A stretch of 64,000 bases of DNA from contig NC_086183.1 in NCBI RefSeq assembly GCF_023053635.1, positions 32,593,501-32,657,500 of the forward strand, written 5' to 3'. The position numbers were made by a program, and so were the translations under genes. This DNA is from Elgaria multicarinata webbii (Eukaryota; Chordata; Lepidosauria; Squamata; Anguidae). Below the pieces are notes generated by a model that was not told where the DNA came from, searched no databases, and saw nothing but the letters and a program-made list of their open reading frames with translations. Shown piece by piece: positions 22,265 through 34,494 of the stretch; the first letter of the stretch is position 1; every line of letters starts with the position of its first letter.

Positions 22265-22430
22265 AAGTTTATTTATTTATTTATTTATTTATTGCATTTC
22301 TATACCGCCCAATAGCCGGAGCAATCTGGACGGTTCACAAAAATTAGAAGTATAAAACAACAGTATAAAACTATAATATAAAATACAATATAAAAGCTCA
22401 ACCAGATAAAAACAGCAGCAATGCAAAAGT
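22265..22430 (-). repeat. Inverted L2 3' end
   Basis: The (TTTA)n run, 'gcatttctataccgcccaat' and 'agcuc'-type internal sequence ('aaagctcaaccagataaaaa') match the inverted L2 copies at 29462 and 35350. Confidence 0.8.
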
Positions 22431-22799
22431 TGGATGATGAAAAAAGTGGATAGGGGGAAGATCAACTCATTTGAAATGTGGTGTTGGAGGAGAGTTTTGC
22501 AGATACAAGTGGGGTTTCAGAACACATAGCCAGAACTCTCGCTAGGAGCAAAACTGTTGAAATTGAGGCTACCGTACTTTGGACATATAATGAGAAGTAA
22601 TCTCATTAGAAAAGACCATAATGCTAGGAAAAACAGGAGTAAGGAGGGAAAGAGGAAGGCCAAATAAGAGATGGAAAGGCACATAACTATTACTACTACT
22701 ACTAGTAGTAGTAGTAGTACAAGAAGGAGTGGAGAGACTCAGTGGCTGAGTTCGGACAACACACTAATCACCTGTTGTTTCCCATTCTGTTCCTATTAC

Positions 22800-23100
22800 C
22801 TACGGTGACCATATGGAAAGACAGACAAGGCCCCTGTATCTTTAACAGTTGCATTGAAAAGAGAGTATCAGCAGGTGTCCTTTGTATGCATGCAGCACCT
22901 GGTGAAGTTCTCTCTTCATCATAACAGTTAAAGCTAGCATGACCCGATACAAAGGAGGGCAGGGCTCCTGTAGCTTGAACTGAGGGAATTTCACCAGGTG
23001 CTGCATGCATACAAATGACACCTGCTAAAATTCCCTTTTCTATACCACTGTTAAAGATATAGGAGCCCTGTCCTCATTTCCATAGGGTCATCCTATATTA
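22800..23100. mobile_element. Palindromic DNA element, 'tgaccctatg' family, copy 1
   Basis: The ends read 'ggtgaccatatggaaagaca' and 'cctcatttccatagggtcat', inverted relative to each other. The inside holds 'gcatgcagcacctggtgaa' and its inverted match. Related copies are at 42265 and 43395. It is a probable non-autonomous DNA transposon with no coding capacity. Confidence 0.7.
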
Positions 23101-23199
23101 CCCACACACACACACACACAATTTATTAGCGTGTCGTCCGAACTCTGCCGCTATGTGAACCGGTAGGGCATCATGTTTTCTGCTTATGTGGTGCAGAGG

Positions 23200-23403
23200 T
23201 TCATGCAGGCATGAGGTTGCTGGTGGCTCCAATGTTAGTGGGGCAGTGAATCTGCTCTGGGTTTCAGTCAGAACCAGACAGAACTCTAAAGGAGCTATTC
23301 ACACCTCCGATAGCCCCTTTAGAGCTCTGACTGGTTCCGTTTGAAACCTGGAGCAGATTCACTGCCCCACCGACATTGGAGCCACCAGCCTCCACTGACC
23401 TAC
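23200..23403. mobile_element. Foldback element, 'gctggtggctccaatg' family
   Basis: The left arm 'gctggtggctccaatgttag' with 'gggcagtgaatctgctctgg' is mirrored by 'ggagcagattcactgcccc' with 'cattggagccaccagcctcc'. Single arms occur near 8705-8780, 9340-9415 and 13930. Confidence 0.65.
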
Positions 23404-23788
23404 CTTACAGTGGCCATGGCTTTTGGAGGTCTTAAAGAGAAGGGAAGAGGGTCAGCAGAGCAGGTTCTCTGTTGACCCCCTCCCTCCCTCATTTTATTTT
23501 TATTTAAAAACATTAAATAAAATGGGCCCTGGGATCACCTGGGTGGGACAGGAGGCCGCTCTAGGGCCACAACTGCCTTCTCCACTGCTCCAACTGCCAT
23601 TCCTTGCTTATCTCAAAAATCACAGCATCGTTAGACGTTATTTCCGTCCCATCTTGATGGAAATACACTCGCTAATCTGGGTGTCTTTTTTTCTTTCTTT
23701 TTTAGCAGTCAAAGGGTCTCTACTTATTTCCTACTTTTCTTTGGGAGAGTTGAACAGCTTCTGAACATGAGACTTTCAAAATGCCACG

Positions 23789-23855
23789 ATGAATAAGCCA
23801 ATCTACATTTTGCTCCAGAACGCCATTGACCCACCGATGGCTAAAGAAAATCCAG
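23789..23855 (+). CDS. NKPD1-like gene A, exon 1
   Basis: The first coding exon of gene A encodes MNKPIYILLQNAIDPPMAKE and NP, then a GTGTGTG donor. It ends one base into a codon, and the G joins AA of exon 2 to give Glu. The same phase occurs at this junction in gene C. The N-terminal residues are not conserved, so the start rests on frame and splice phase. An in-frame ATG at 23837 is an alternative. Confidence 0.65.
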
Positions 23856-23970
23856 GTGTGTGAGACCATTTCCAAATCAATTTTTCTGGATGCCAGTTCT
23901 CTTCTTGCTGGTGTTACTTTCAGTCGGATGATTAAAAATTCACCTTGATTTTCTCCCGTTCCTTTTACAG

Positions 23971-24105
23971 AAGAACCAAGAACAAATGAAAGCATTTACT
24001 GCAAGGCTTTGGCAGAGACCCTGCATCACGTTGACCTGCCTGTGACAGTGGGGTTTTATGCCCCATGGGGGCGAAACAAAAAAAGGTTCTTGGATGAAGT
24101 TGAAG
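23971..24105 (+). CDS. NKPD1-like gene A, exon 2 (Walker A region)
   Basis: This 135-nt exon runs from 'ccgttccttttacag' to GAAG|GTAAGC. It encodes IYCKALAETLHHVDLPVTVG and FYAPWGRNKKRFLDEVE. In active KAP NTPases the P-loop reads like GLYAQWGSGKSFLL. Here the tail is WGRNKKRF, which keeps one Lys but lacks the second Gly and the Ser/Thr, so nucleotide binding is doubtful. Residues 50-60 of the assembled protein form this motif. Gene B has the homologous exon at 38541-38709. Confidence 0.85.
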
Positions 24106-24389
24106 GTAAGCACCATCATTATCCCTTGTAAGAATGATCAAAGCAGCAAGAAAACGTGAGAAATGGAGAGAGAATTCAACATGTATCGAGGTACGTGATA
24201 GACAGAGCAGGTTCTCCAGGACACAGAAAGACTCCTAGGGAAAGCAGTTTTTGATCCTGCAAGGCCCAAAGAGCTCCTGAGTCCTTAGTTCTCCAGGTAG
24301 GATCTCATGACTGCCGGAGGCCATCCATTGCTTCCCTGCTCTGGAGTGTCAGGGTTGCCATGTTGTAGCTGGAGCACCTGTGGCAGCCT

Positions 24390-24505
24390 CCCCCCTTCTG
24401 TAAGCATTGGACTACAACTCCCATCATCCCCAGCCAGCATGGCCAGTGGATGATAGGGATTGTAGTCCAGCACATCTGGAGGATGCCAGGTTGGAGAAAA
24501 CTGTT
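24390..24505. mobile_element. Palindromic hAT-type MITE
   Basis: 'ggactacaactcccatcatc' and 'gatagggattgtagtccag' face each other around 'cagccagcatggcc'. It lies in intron 2 of gene A. Confidence 0.6.
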
Positions 24506-24714
24506 TCCTGGATTTGGCTGTAGGAAAACAACACGACCAGGTGTCGTCTTTGTTGTTTTACCCATTCGCTCAATGAGAATTGAACCTGCTGATGGCCATG
24601 GAGTGCCGAGGCACATGGATGAATGATTGGCCCATGGGCACTTGGCACTTGCTTCGTTAAAAGTGGAACATCTGGTTGGTGAGCATCTGGTTGGGATGAC
24701 GTAACGTCCCTTCC

Positions 24715-25355
24715 GGTCCGGAAGCTTCAGTTGGTACAAAACAGGGCAGCCCATTTACTAACAGGGACTGGCCGGCGAGATCATATTACACCAGTCCTTT
24801 TACAACTTCATTGGCTGCCAGTCCAGGTCCGGGCCCGATTCAAAGTGCTGGTATTGACATTTAAAGCCCTAAATGGTTTGGGTCCAGGTTATTTGAAGGA
24901 ACGCCTCCTCCCATATGTACCTGCCTGGACCTTAAGATCATCTACAGGGGCCCTTCTCCGTGAGCCCCTGCCAAAGGAAGTGAGGCAGGTGGCTACTAGG
25001 AGGAGGGCTTTCTCTGCTGTGGCACCCCGGTTGTGGAATGATCTCCCCAGAGAGGTCCGCCTGGCGCCTACATTGTACTCCTTTCATCGTCAGTTGAAGA
25101 CCTTTTTATTCTCTCTGTATTTTAACACTTAATTTTAACTTAAATTTAAATTTTACTGTTTTAACTCTGTATTTTAACTTTATATAAATTTTGCTGTGTG
25201 GTTTTTATTCTGGTTGTGCTTTTTATATTGTATTTTGTATTTGTGCTTTTAACCTGTTGGTTGTCTTACTATGGTTTTAATTTTTGTGAACCGCCCAGAG
25301 AGCTTCGGCTATTGGGCGGTATAGAAATGTAATAAATAAATAAATAAATAAATTC
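24715..25355 (+). repeat. L2-type LINE 3' end, well preserved
   Basis: The frame starting at 24731 gives VQNRAAHLLTGTGRRDHITP, then LQLHWLPVQVRARFKVLVLT and LWNDLPREVRLAPTLYSFHR, the C-terminus of an L2-clade ORF2. The 3' end 'ttgggcggtatagaaatgta' passes into (ATAA)n. It sits in intron 2 of gene A, close to the acceptor of exon 3. Confidence 0.9.
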
Positions 25356-25437
25356 CGACACTGTGGCCTACAGCAATCACAACACACTCACAGAGTTAGA
25401 AGCGGTGTGAATGTTGTGCATTATGCTTTCATTACAG

Positions 25438-27086
25438 ATCACATGTGCCAGAGAGGCAAACAAAATCAGGATGGATACAACGGCGCAAGAAACGTGTGTT
25501 CTCTGCTTTTGTTCATGTGGCATATAATTTTTCAACTCCCTATTTCCAGTTCAATAAAGCCTGAGAATATCCGTTACATCTTTATCAACTTTGACGCCTG
25601 GGAGTATGTGGGATGTGATTATACCTGGGCCGGCCTCGTGACAACGCTGCTTGATGAAATTGAAGGGAATTATATCATCCCATTCAGCCTTTTTAGGGCC
25701 TTTGGTGCGGACTTCAAGGAAGAGCCTGGGCCACAAGAAAAGAAGTGGGTTTTTAAAGGATGGAGTAAGATCTTCTTTTTGTGTGTCTCGTGCCTGTTCC
25801 TTGGCCTAACACTATGTGCCGTGATGCTGAGGGAAAGTGTGGAAAGCAAATTATGGGAAAGGATGTCATACACAATGATAGCAACATTTTCTCTATTTTC
25901 TTTTCCTTTTGTATGCGGAATCAAAAATGTCCTTTTCACACAGAAAAGGAGGATTCAGAAAGAATTTAAGAGGAAGGACCTGACCGCTGAGCTGGGCTTC
26001 ATGCACTCTGTGAAACAAGAGGTTGAAACCATCACTAAGTTCCTCCAGTTCGTGGCCTTCAAAGAGGAGAGAGAGATCCGAGTGGTCCTGAAAATCACCA
26101 ACTTGGACCTATGTGCTCCGGACAAGGTAGTTGCTGTTCTGGATGCCGTGAGCATACTTTTATCCGACAAAGATGCTCCATTTATGTCCATCTTGGCTGC
26201 TGATTCCAGCATCCTCGTGGAATGTATTCAGCAGTCAAGTAACACCTGGAGCAACGGGTACTTATACTTAGACCGAATTGTGTCTCTGCCCTTCTCTCTG
26301 CCACAGATGAGCTGCAAGGCCAAGCGACAACTACTCAATGAGATTCTGAACAGAAAAAAGAACGGGGAGAAGGCTTCTGCTGCCAATCAAGGAACACATC
26401 CTTACAACCAAAACGGCCAGAGGGTCAGAGAAGACAAATGCTCATTGACAACGGAGAAGTTTCAACAGGTCCTTCAATATCTGAGTCATGAGAATTTTGA
26501 AGACTACATCCCAGGGAATCCTTTCCAAATAAAGCGGGTCGTGAACACAGTGCTGACCATCACATCCATGATTGGGCTGGGATTTAAACCCAAGTTAGGG
26601 CTGAACGTTGATAGGAAAGATGCCAGATTGGTGATTCAAGACGTGATAGACTGGGTTACTCTTGCCAGTTTTTGGCCTTGCCGATTGAGCTGGATTTTGC
26701 AGTGTGAAGAAGATGCTCAGCAGCGAAGGAAACTTGATGAAAGCCAGGCGGGGCGCTCGCTGGCCAGCAGCAGGAGTGGAGAAGGAAACCAACCAGGGAT
26801 CGATGGCAAAACGTTATTGGCATTTTACGAGGACCATGCTTGGGAGTTAGATAAGATTAAGAACAGTATCAAAAAACTTTTAGAGCTTGATGGAGATCCT
26901 GACCTTTTCAGGCTCTTCTTGCAGAAGAGCCATTTTACTGTTGAGGGGGCCGGATATTTTTCCGGCCTGCTCATCAATTTAGACTTTTCTTTGAAAAGGC
27001 AATTTGAATTGCTACGAGGCCTGAGCGGTATAACCTGGAGAGACCAAACCGAGGATGAGTCGGGTGGAAAAGAGAATGGCAATTAA
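25438..27086 (+). CDS. NKPD1-like gene A, main exon (KAP NTPase domain)
   Basis: The large terminal exon starts after 'ctttcattacag' and ends at TAA. With exons 1-2 it gives 1851 nt, a 616-residue protein. It begins DHMCQRGKQNQ (compare DYMRLQSWKKDQ in gene C), followed by a hydrophobic segment, CSLLLFMWHIIFQLPI. Next come FINFDAWEYVGCDYTWAGLV (the KAP FxAWxYxGxDxLWAGL block), two further membrane segments (IFFLCVSCLFLGLTLCAVML and the region near MIATFSLFSFPFVCG), and a Walker-B-like VVLKITNLDLCAPDKVVAV with Thr-Asn before LD instead of an acidic residue. Later come FWPCRLSWILQCEED and a C-terminal LLELDGDPDLFRLFL. It lacks the SAM-like tail of gene C. Its substrate is unknown, and a membrane pseudo-ATPase is an inference. 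Confidence 0.88.
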
Positions 27087-28920
27087 AAAGATTTGCTTGG
27101 CTGCAACTCGGTGACAAAAAGGTTGTAGAACTGAATTCCAGCAGTCTGAAAACATGTGTGGTTGAGCATTTAAAAGACGCAACAGACTCTACCACTTCCC
27201 ATTTCTAAGAAAAATTAAGGAAAAACCCAAGATACCCTCACAGGAACCAGTATCCAGGTTCTGGAAGCTAAAACCTAAAACAAGACTATTTGGCTATTTG
27301 GCAAAAAAAAAAATTAATATCAAAATCTTAAAGTGTTATATAATATAAAAACATTGGCTTGGATCTTGAGATATTATTGAATCATTACCTTGTTTTTTTG
27401 CTTGCAGATTCAGGGAATTTACTAAGGACACAACAACTATGAGAAAGATATTTCAGACCTGCCCAGCCCCATGTGCTGGGACATGCATGTGACGGGAACA
27501 ATCCGCAGATAAACACATGCGCTGCTACACCCCATATCTAGCCCCCTTCTTATTACATGTCCCCTCTCGTTCGCACACTGCAAAATGCCACATTTGAGAT
27601 TCTGCCTCCTCTGCTGCCCCCATTACTGGGCTTCATGGCACAACAAACCTCCTTTCCAACCCGACGAACGGGGTGCAAAAAGCCTCTGTCTCCAGCGACT
27701 TCTACCGGTGTGGTAACAGCCTGATCCCACCCTGGTTCCCAGGGCTTGGGACCTGCGAGGGGAGAGGTAGCCTTAGTCAGAGAAATCTGAGTGAAGTTGC
27801 AGACTGAGGGCTCCATCACACCAGCGTTATAGCCCGCTGTCACGGTTGCATACAAAGGACATGTCCTGCCCTGATCTTGCCTCTCCCCCCCCCCCCCGCC
27901 CTCTTTGCGAGGTTTCCAAGTGCGGGGAAGCAATGTTTTTTCCAGCAATACGCTCAACCCTCTACGTGTATTTTTATCCCAGTGTACTCAATCCGATGTT
28001 CTGAGGGTGGGCAGCATTGCTGATGAAAGGGAGGGGGCATGCTGGGGTGAGGTGTCCCTGCGAACAACCAATAGATTATAAGGGGGAGGTACAAATGAGA
28101 TCTGCGGGGAGGGGGGAAACAGCGATTCCGAGGAGAGGTATGAAGATGAATGAAACGTAAGGTTTTCAAATGCTGATGGAGCTCTGAGTCAAGTGGGTCC
28201 AGTTCAGTCAGTCAGGTCACAGTCAGTCAGGCCTGGTCAAAGCAAGCCATTTCACTCATGGCTCAGTTCTGGCAGATCCATGTAAGCAGCCATCAAGACC
28301 ATGGCTAGCTCCCAGAGCACACTGCCAGCTAAGCTAGAGATCGCTGTTGTCTCAGCAAAGGCCTGGAGCCAACCAAAGCCCAGAGAAGGTCCCTGCTCTT
28401 AAATTCAGTGGTGCAACAGGGCCAGGGCTTGCAGGCTCGAAGCACTGGTACATTTTGAATATTTCGATTAGCAGGGATGCTGAGGTCGTCTGCCTGCCCC
28501 CAGCCTCAGGCTTCCCCATTCCTTTTGAGGTTAGCTGGGGTGGGGTATAGATTTTCTTCAGCAACTGTATATTCCTGCAAAGCATCCTCGTTGCAATGCA
28601 ATGCATTTTGGGGCAGCTTGATCTTGAATGGGCAATTAAGATCCACTTGCTTTATCAAAGTCTTGCTCTTGGGGTGGGGGGTGATAGCTAGGGCTGCTGG
28701 AGACCTGAATGAGGTTGGATTCTTGAGAATCGGACCTGCAGAGTCCACAGCAGCCTGACTGTCTGTGTAAACAGGACAAGATCTGCCAAGTGCGGCCACT
28801 ATTAGTGTATCTTGGGCAAATTACAGCTGTAATTAGCATATTTCACACAATATGCAGCCGTGAAGTGCTTAGTTGTGCATGAATTACAGCTGCAATTTAC
28901 CACGGAGCAAAAGCAGCCTT
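27087..28920. other. Downstream of gene A, no gene seen
   Basis: This is the likely 3' UTR of gene A followed by non-coding DNA. A poly-C tract lies at 27885-27898. No repeat family was recognised with confidence between 27400 and 28900. Confidence 0.35.
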
Positions 28921-28924
28921 GGAA

Positions 28925-29062
28925 GGAACATAAGAACAGCCATGCATAATTTGTACACTTCTATCATGTTTCCCCTTAGCCTCTTTTTTCCCTAAGATAA
29001 CAGTCCCAGCTGACACTCCAGCCCCTTGATAATTTTAATAGCCCTTTTCTGCACCTTTTCCA
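28925..29062 (-). repeat. Inverted CR1-like LINE fragment
   Basis: 'cataatttgtacacttctat' and 'catgtttccccttagcctct' match the second part of the LINE at 17580-17735. Confidence 0.55.
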
Positions 29063-29461
29063 GCTCTACAGGGAAGGTAAAGGGAGGGCGTTTCCATGGG
29101 CGAGGAGGGGATTAAGGAGGCCAGTTTATGAGGACTCCTCTGGCCTTCCCCACTCCTTCCCCACTCCCTGATGTCTCAGTTAGATGGGCAAAAAAGCCTG
29201 TCTAGCTGAAATTAAAAGTGGGAGGAGTACGGAGGCAAAGATTGCCTTCATCACATAGGATTACTATAATTCTCCACATTACAAGGCTTATGGACATCTC
29301 CATGGGACTGTGCCCTCAATGGTTTTACCATGAGCACACATTCCTGGTGTGTGTGTGTGTCGGGTGTAGTTTGGCAATCCTGATAAAGAAAAAAAGACTC
29401 TGAGCATGTCCAAACTTTCATGTTTTAAACTCTCTTAACTACACCCATCATGACTTACAGA

Positions 29462-29468
29462 CACCATT

Positions 29469-29499
<31 letters not shown>

Positions 29500-29645
29500 T
29501 TACATTTCTATACCGCCCAATAGCCGGAGCTCTCTGGGCAGTTCACAAAAATTTAAAACATTCAAAGTATAAAACAACAATATAAAACCATAATATAAAA
29601 TACAATATAAAAGCTCAACCAGATAAAAACAGCAGACTAGATTTA
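29462..29645 (-). repeat. Inverted L2 3' end
   Basis: A (TTTA)n run is followed by 'ctataccgcccaatagccgg' and 'caaagtataaaacaacaata', the standard inverted L2 end of this window. Confidence 0.85.
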
Positions 29646-30826
29646 CAGACTAGCCCACCACCATCCCACCATGATATATCATACCCGTTCACCTAAACTC
29701 CGGTTTCGAAAGCTCTCTGCTGTTGGCCTGCGTCATCGCTTTTTGCATTCACAGGTACACTGCCCCTGAAAATGGAGGCTGTACTGGTCACAACAAAAAC
29801 CTGTGAGGAGGCACACAGTGGGACGGGCGGACAGATCATGCCTGCAACTTGGGGGTTAATATCAGGACCATAGACAGCAACCCTGGTGCTAGACGTACTT
29901 ATAAATTACTCCAGTATTGACCAGGAGCAACTGGCAGGGATTTTTTTATTTTTTTAAGTAAGGCCAGGAGAGTCTTTCTGGAAGCTTCACCCTTTCGGCT
30001 GTTGCATCTTCCTATTATGGGGCCAGAACACTTTTTCTGTAGGTGCAGACTTCTCCTTGGGATTGAAAGTTGGAGGAGCTGATTGGGAGCGACTCTTCAG
30101 GGTCCCCTGTTGACTAGAAGAGTCTGGGTCCACTCCACTGGATAGGTTATGGGGTCTGAGTCATTGTTCCGTCTTTGAGGACTTCTAGTCCTGGGCCGTG
30201 ACACCAAGTTGGTGGCCATCACTGCAGCTTGTGGTAGCTAATTCCATAGTTTAAATGCATGCTGTGCGAAGTGCGTCTTTTTGCCTGTCCTGAATCTCAT
30301 TTTTGTTTTACCACAAGCCTTTACAGAGAGGAAAAAATGGCTTAGTACACCCACCGCATCACACTGGGTTGGCAGACTCATCCAAACAATCGTGACAGAG
30401 CAAGAAAAGGGAGAGTTAGGGAAGTGCTTTGGGTCAATCATGGAACTGAAAGAGGAAGAGAGGAGGTCTCCCGGTTTCAGAAGGAGGGGAGCACAAAGGG
30501 TTTTTACTTCCTCTTTGGTCTCGTACACTTGGAAAACCGCCATGGGCACAGCCCAGCCTTGGGGCAAACTGCGGAGCGATTCCCTCCAACCACACCGGGT
30601 CGTGGGCTTTGATCCCATTTAGCTGATGATGGGGAAACCAAACGGCTGGCTAAGCCATTATAGGGGACCCCAGAGCCCTGCCACACAGCGCCATGGAAGT
30701 TCATATTTTTTCATGTATTGCAGATGCATATTAAAAACCCAAATGGAAACGGAAAGACAGGGAGCATCATCACACGGGGGAGGGGAGAATCACGTTTCCT
30801 TACCGTCGCTTCTCCACACTTCCTCA

Positions 30827-31010
30827 CAGAATCATAGAATAGCAGAGTTGGAAGGGGCCTAAAAGGCCATCGAGTCCAACCCCCTGCTCAGTGCAGGAAT
30901 CCACCTTAAAGCATCCCTGACAGATGGCCGTCCGGCTGCCTCTTGAAGGCCTCTATTGTGGAAGAGCCCACAACCTCCCTAGGGAATTGGTTCCATTGTC
31001 ATACCGCTCT
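30827..31010 (-). repeat. Inverted CR1 3' end
   Basis: 'cacagaatcatagaatagca' is the inverted CR1 tail, and 'cgagtccaaccccctgctca' and 'cctcttgaaggcctctattg' follow it in the usual order. Confidence 0.82.
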
Positions 31011-31019
31011 AACAGGAAG

Positions 31020-32040
31020 TTTCCGTAGGGGAAAGAGGAAGTAAATAAAGGCCACGTGGCCCATTCAGAGGCTGTTTTAATCATGCTGCTTTTCCTGCAC
31101 ACAGCAGGAGATCATGGCACATTCTTCTTTTTTTAAAAAAAAGTTGGATTAAAAGGGGTCCATTTTGCAATGGAAAAATGAGCAGGAGGCATGGGAGAGG
31201 TGGACATCTTCTAACGGACATGCACACATCCCTAAGTGGGCAGTAGCGAGCGTGCGATAAAACACTCGTCTGATGAACCTCAGGAACTACAGTCTCTCCT
31301 TGAATCCTAACTAACCCAAGGAAAATAACAAACTCAGAAAGAGGCCACAGAAAGGAGATTATTGGGGGGGATGTGGGTGTGGGTGTACTTGGCACAAGAC
31401 CCTTCAACAACACCCCATAATGCCCTGGGCTTCCAGCTTGTCCACTGTCAAAGTCTGAGCACGGAGCATAAAAGGCTAGACTTAGAATAGCCCTGTCGAC
31501 CCTATGAGAGATCAGTTGCCCCATAGATTTAGAGAGTGAGCCACTAAGATCCCCAGCCCCACAACTGCAGCTGCACGTCTAGGCAGAGATCCCTTTCTTC
31601 CACTCCTTATGGTGAGCAACTGGTTTCCCAGGGCAGGTGGCTGACCCCTCTGAAATGGCTGTGATCAAAATGCAGCAATGGGCACCTCTCCATGGGACAT
31701 GGAAGCACCATTTATGCATTCACTACTGGCTCAGGTCATCACTATTTAACCTTTAAGCCTGCAAGGAGATGCACAAGAAAAGCCAATTAAAGCACAATAT
31801 TTAATTAAAGTCATGTTTAAGCAGTTAACAAAGAAAACAACCACACGCCAATGTAGCATTATCCAATAGTCTGCGAAGCAACGCCATTTCAAAGTTTGGG
31901 GTGGGAAGGAGAGATTTCATTTGGGGGGGGGGATGGGCAGTCTTAGCTCCTTAAAGGATTTGCGCATTTTCAAATTGCAAGGCATGAATCCTAAGACATT
32001 TTTGTCTTCTTCATGCCTCAAAGACCGCCGTTTGGACAGG
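31020..32040. other. Space between genes A and B, 3' side of B
   Basis: No gene was seen. The part nearest 32040 is the likely 3' UTR of gene B (minus strand). Genes A and B end toward each other. Confidence 0.35.
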
Positions 32041-32043
32041 CAT

Positions 32044-33511
32044 TCAGCATTCTTTACTCTCCAGTAAGTGCTTTCCCTTGCTGCCCGTGGGTATGCACTT
32101 CAGGCCTTCATGCAACTCGAGCTGCCTTTTCAAAGAGAAGTCCAAATTGATGAGAAGGTGAGAAATACACCTGACCCACTTCGCAGTGAAATGGCTCTCG
32201 TTGTCCCGCAAGAAAATCTTGAAAAGCTCAGGATCGCCGTCAAGTTCCAAAAGGTTTTTGATATCATTCTTTATCTCGCCCAACTCAAACTCATGGTCCT
32301 CAAAAATCTGATACAGTGTCTTGGCATCCGACTTCATCCGACTGCTTTGATCAAGCTTCCTTCGCTGCCGATCATTTTCCTCGCACTGCAAAATCCAGCT
32401 CAAACGGCACGGCCAGCAATTGGCGAGAATGACCCAATCGATCACCTCGCAGATCCCCAACGTGCCTTCATTTCCCCCATCGATCTCTACGTCTTTGAAC
32501 GTATATCCCTGTGTGATCATGGAGTAGATGGTCAGGACTGTGTTCACAATCCTCTCCATTTGGACAAAATTCCCCGAAAGATATCCCCCCAAATCCTGAG
32601 TCCTTAGCTCGTAAACGACACACTGGCTGTCCTCGGTCATTACTATCATCGTGGCTGCTTTTTGCGATCTGTAGTTTTTTAGGCTGGGGGACGTTCTTAG
32701 TTTCATATCCCCCAGCCTTCTTTTAATATCCTGTTTGAGTTGTGTCTTACCCTGATGGCTCATCTGTGGCAGAGAGAAGGGCAGAGACACAATTCGGTCT
32801 AGGTATAAATAACCGTTGCTCCAGGTGTTACTTGACTGCTGAATACATTCCACGAGGATGCTGGAATCAGCAGCCAAGATGGACATAAATGGAGCATCTT
32901 TGTCGGATAAAAGTATGCTCACGGCATCCAGAACAGCAACTACCTTGTCCGGAGCACATAGGTCCAAGTTGGTGATCTTCAGGACCACCCGGATCTTTCT
33001 CTTGTTTTTAAAAGCCATGAGCTGGAGGAACTTAACGATGGTTTTGACTTCTTTTTTCACATAGTGCATGAAGCCCAGCTCAACACTAAGGTCCTTCCTC
33101 CTGATTTCGTTCTGAATCTTCCTTCTTACTGTGAAAAAGAGATTTTTACATGGAAATATGAAAGGAATACCGCAAAGGGAAACAGCAGAGGCAATCACAG
33201 AGGAAAATATTTCCAATAAGTTCTCTTCTATAAGTAGCCAAGCGCCCAGCGTTACAGCAAAAGACACAGATACAATACCGAAAAATGACACCTTAGTCAT
33301 TGTTTTCACAATCCACTTATTTTTCATAGGTTTTCCCTTATATTCCGCACCAAACATCCTAAAAGCACCAAAACTATATTTAAATTTCCCTTCAATTTCA
33401 TCAAGCAGCGTTGTCACAAGGCCGGCCCAGATGTAATCACAGCCCACATAATCCCAGGCACTGAAGTTGATGAAGATACACTGGATATTATTATGTTCGG
33501 TCTCTTCTGAC
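32044..33511 (-). CDS. NKPD1-like gene B, main exon (KAP NTPase domain)
   Basis: The large terminal exon on the minus strand starts after TTTTTCCAG and ends at TGA/TAA-type stop 32044. With two upstream exons it gives 1770 nt, a 589-residue protein. It begins SEETEHNNIQCIFINFSAWD and YVGCDYIWAGLVTT (the KAP block), then two membrane segments (FFGIVSVSFAVTLGAWLLI and IFSSVIASAVSLCGIPFIF), then VVLKITNLDLCAPDKVVAV at the Walker B place, FCWPCR-type NCWPCRLSWILQCEEN, and LLELDGDPELFKIFL near the end. It is homologous to gene A over its whole length and convergent with it. An upstream ATG at 33579 in this frame lies in a CT repeat before the acceptor, and I reject it as a start. It has no SAM-like exon. 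Confidence 0.88.
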
Positions 33512-34194
33512 CTGGAAAAATGGAGAGAGAGAGAGAGAGAAATGGCATTCCAGATGAGTGAAAGCAGAGAATGCACCATTTATAAAACTCTACAGGGATT
33601 TGATATAAGGAGGCCACTTCATAGAGCTCAGGGTCTTTTTTCAAGACTCGGTAGCTGCATTCACGTTCTATTTGGGATGTTGAATGCTGAAATTGGGGAT
33701 GGGACGGAGCAGGCATGCTCCGCCCCCAATGTCTCCAAATGCCCCCATCCCTTTTATGTCCCCACAATGCCAGGAGCACAGCTGTACTGTGAGTACAATG
33801 CTCCACAAGATCCGGAAACCTCATTGCACGGAGCATTCTACTCAAGTTCAACTGAATGGGATTGGGGGATGAAGGGGTGGAGCCTAGCATATGTAGGGAC
33901 CTGGGGGGGGGGGCAGCATGGACAGCCCCATCCCTGTCACCAGTTCGAACCCTCGGAGTTCCAAAGAATGCATGACCCAAAATGCTAAATGTAACTTGTT
34001 TGGAAATTGTGCTGTAGCAATAGCACTATAGAGCGGTTAGCCGCCGAAATTCGTCAGCGAACTGGCAATTTCCCCACCTTTTTCTCCTTGTTTTTTAGGG
34101 TGCTCCATGGAGCAAAAAGGTCCCCCACATTGCCCAACTTTGCACTAGAGGGTAGGTAAGGTGAAAAATAAAAAATCAAATTAAATGAGGCTTC

Positions 34195-34248
34195 TGGAAC
34201 TGTGAACCGCCCAGAGAGCTTCAGCTATTGGGCGGTATAGAAATGCAA

Positions 34249-34283
<35 letters not shown>

Positions 34284-34285
34284 AT
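34195..34285 (+). repeat. Short L2 tail with (AAAT)n
   Basis: 'gaaccgcccagagagcttca' and 'ggcggtatagaaatgcaata' are the forward L2 terminus, truncated to about 90 bp. It lies in gene B's last intron. Confidence 0.8.
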
Positions 34286-34494
34286 AGAGACGTAAAGGAC
34301 TTTCTTCACTCTAGAGCAGTGCTTAGAGGGGGACCTATAATCTTTTGTGATATTGGGTAGCTTTACCTAGGAATTGGAGGGGATGACTTCTCCGATAATA
34401 AAGTCTCTTCCTCCAGCGTAGGCTCACCCTGTGGAATGGCTCCGCTCTGTGTTCTGTAAGTCACACAAATAGCAAAAGTCACACATATTGGCCA

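Noticed and set aside
25549-25549. Acceptor-like 'ctatttccag' as the start of gene A's main exon
   Set aside because: The frame is open and homologous back to 25438, where a good acceptor fits phase 1. It is kept only as an alternative.
33512-33579. ATG at 33579 as the start of gene B
   Set aside because: It translates a CT repeat before a good acceptor. Upstream exons with the P-loop region and first helix were found.
33414-33980. Reverse-strand frame overlapping the start of gene B's main exon
   Set aside because: It is out of frame with the KAP domain and has no matching homology. Exon 36393-36525 gives a phase-correct join instead.
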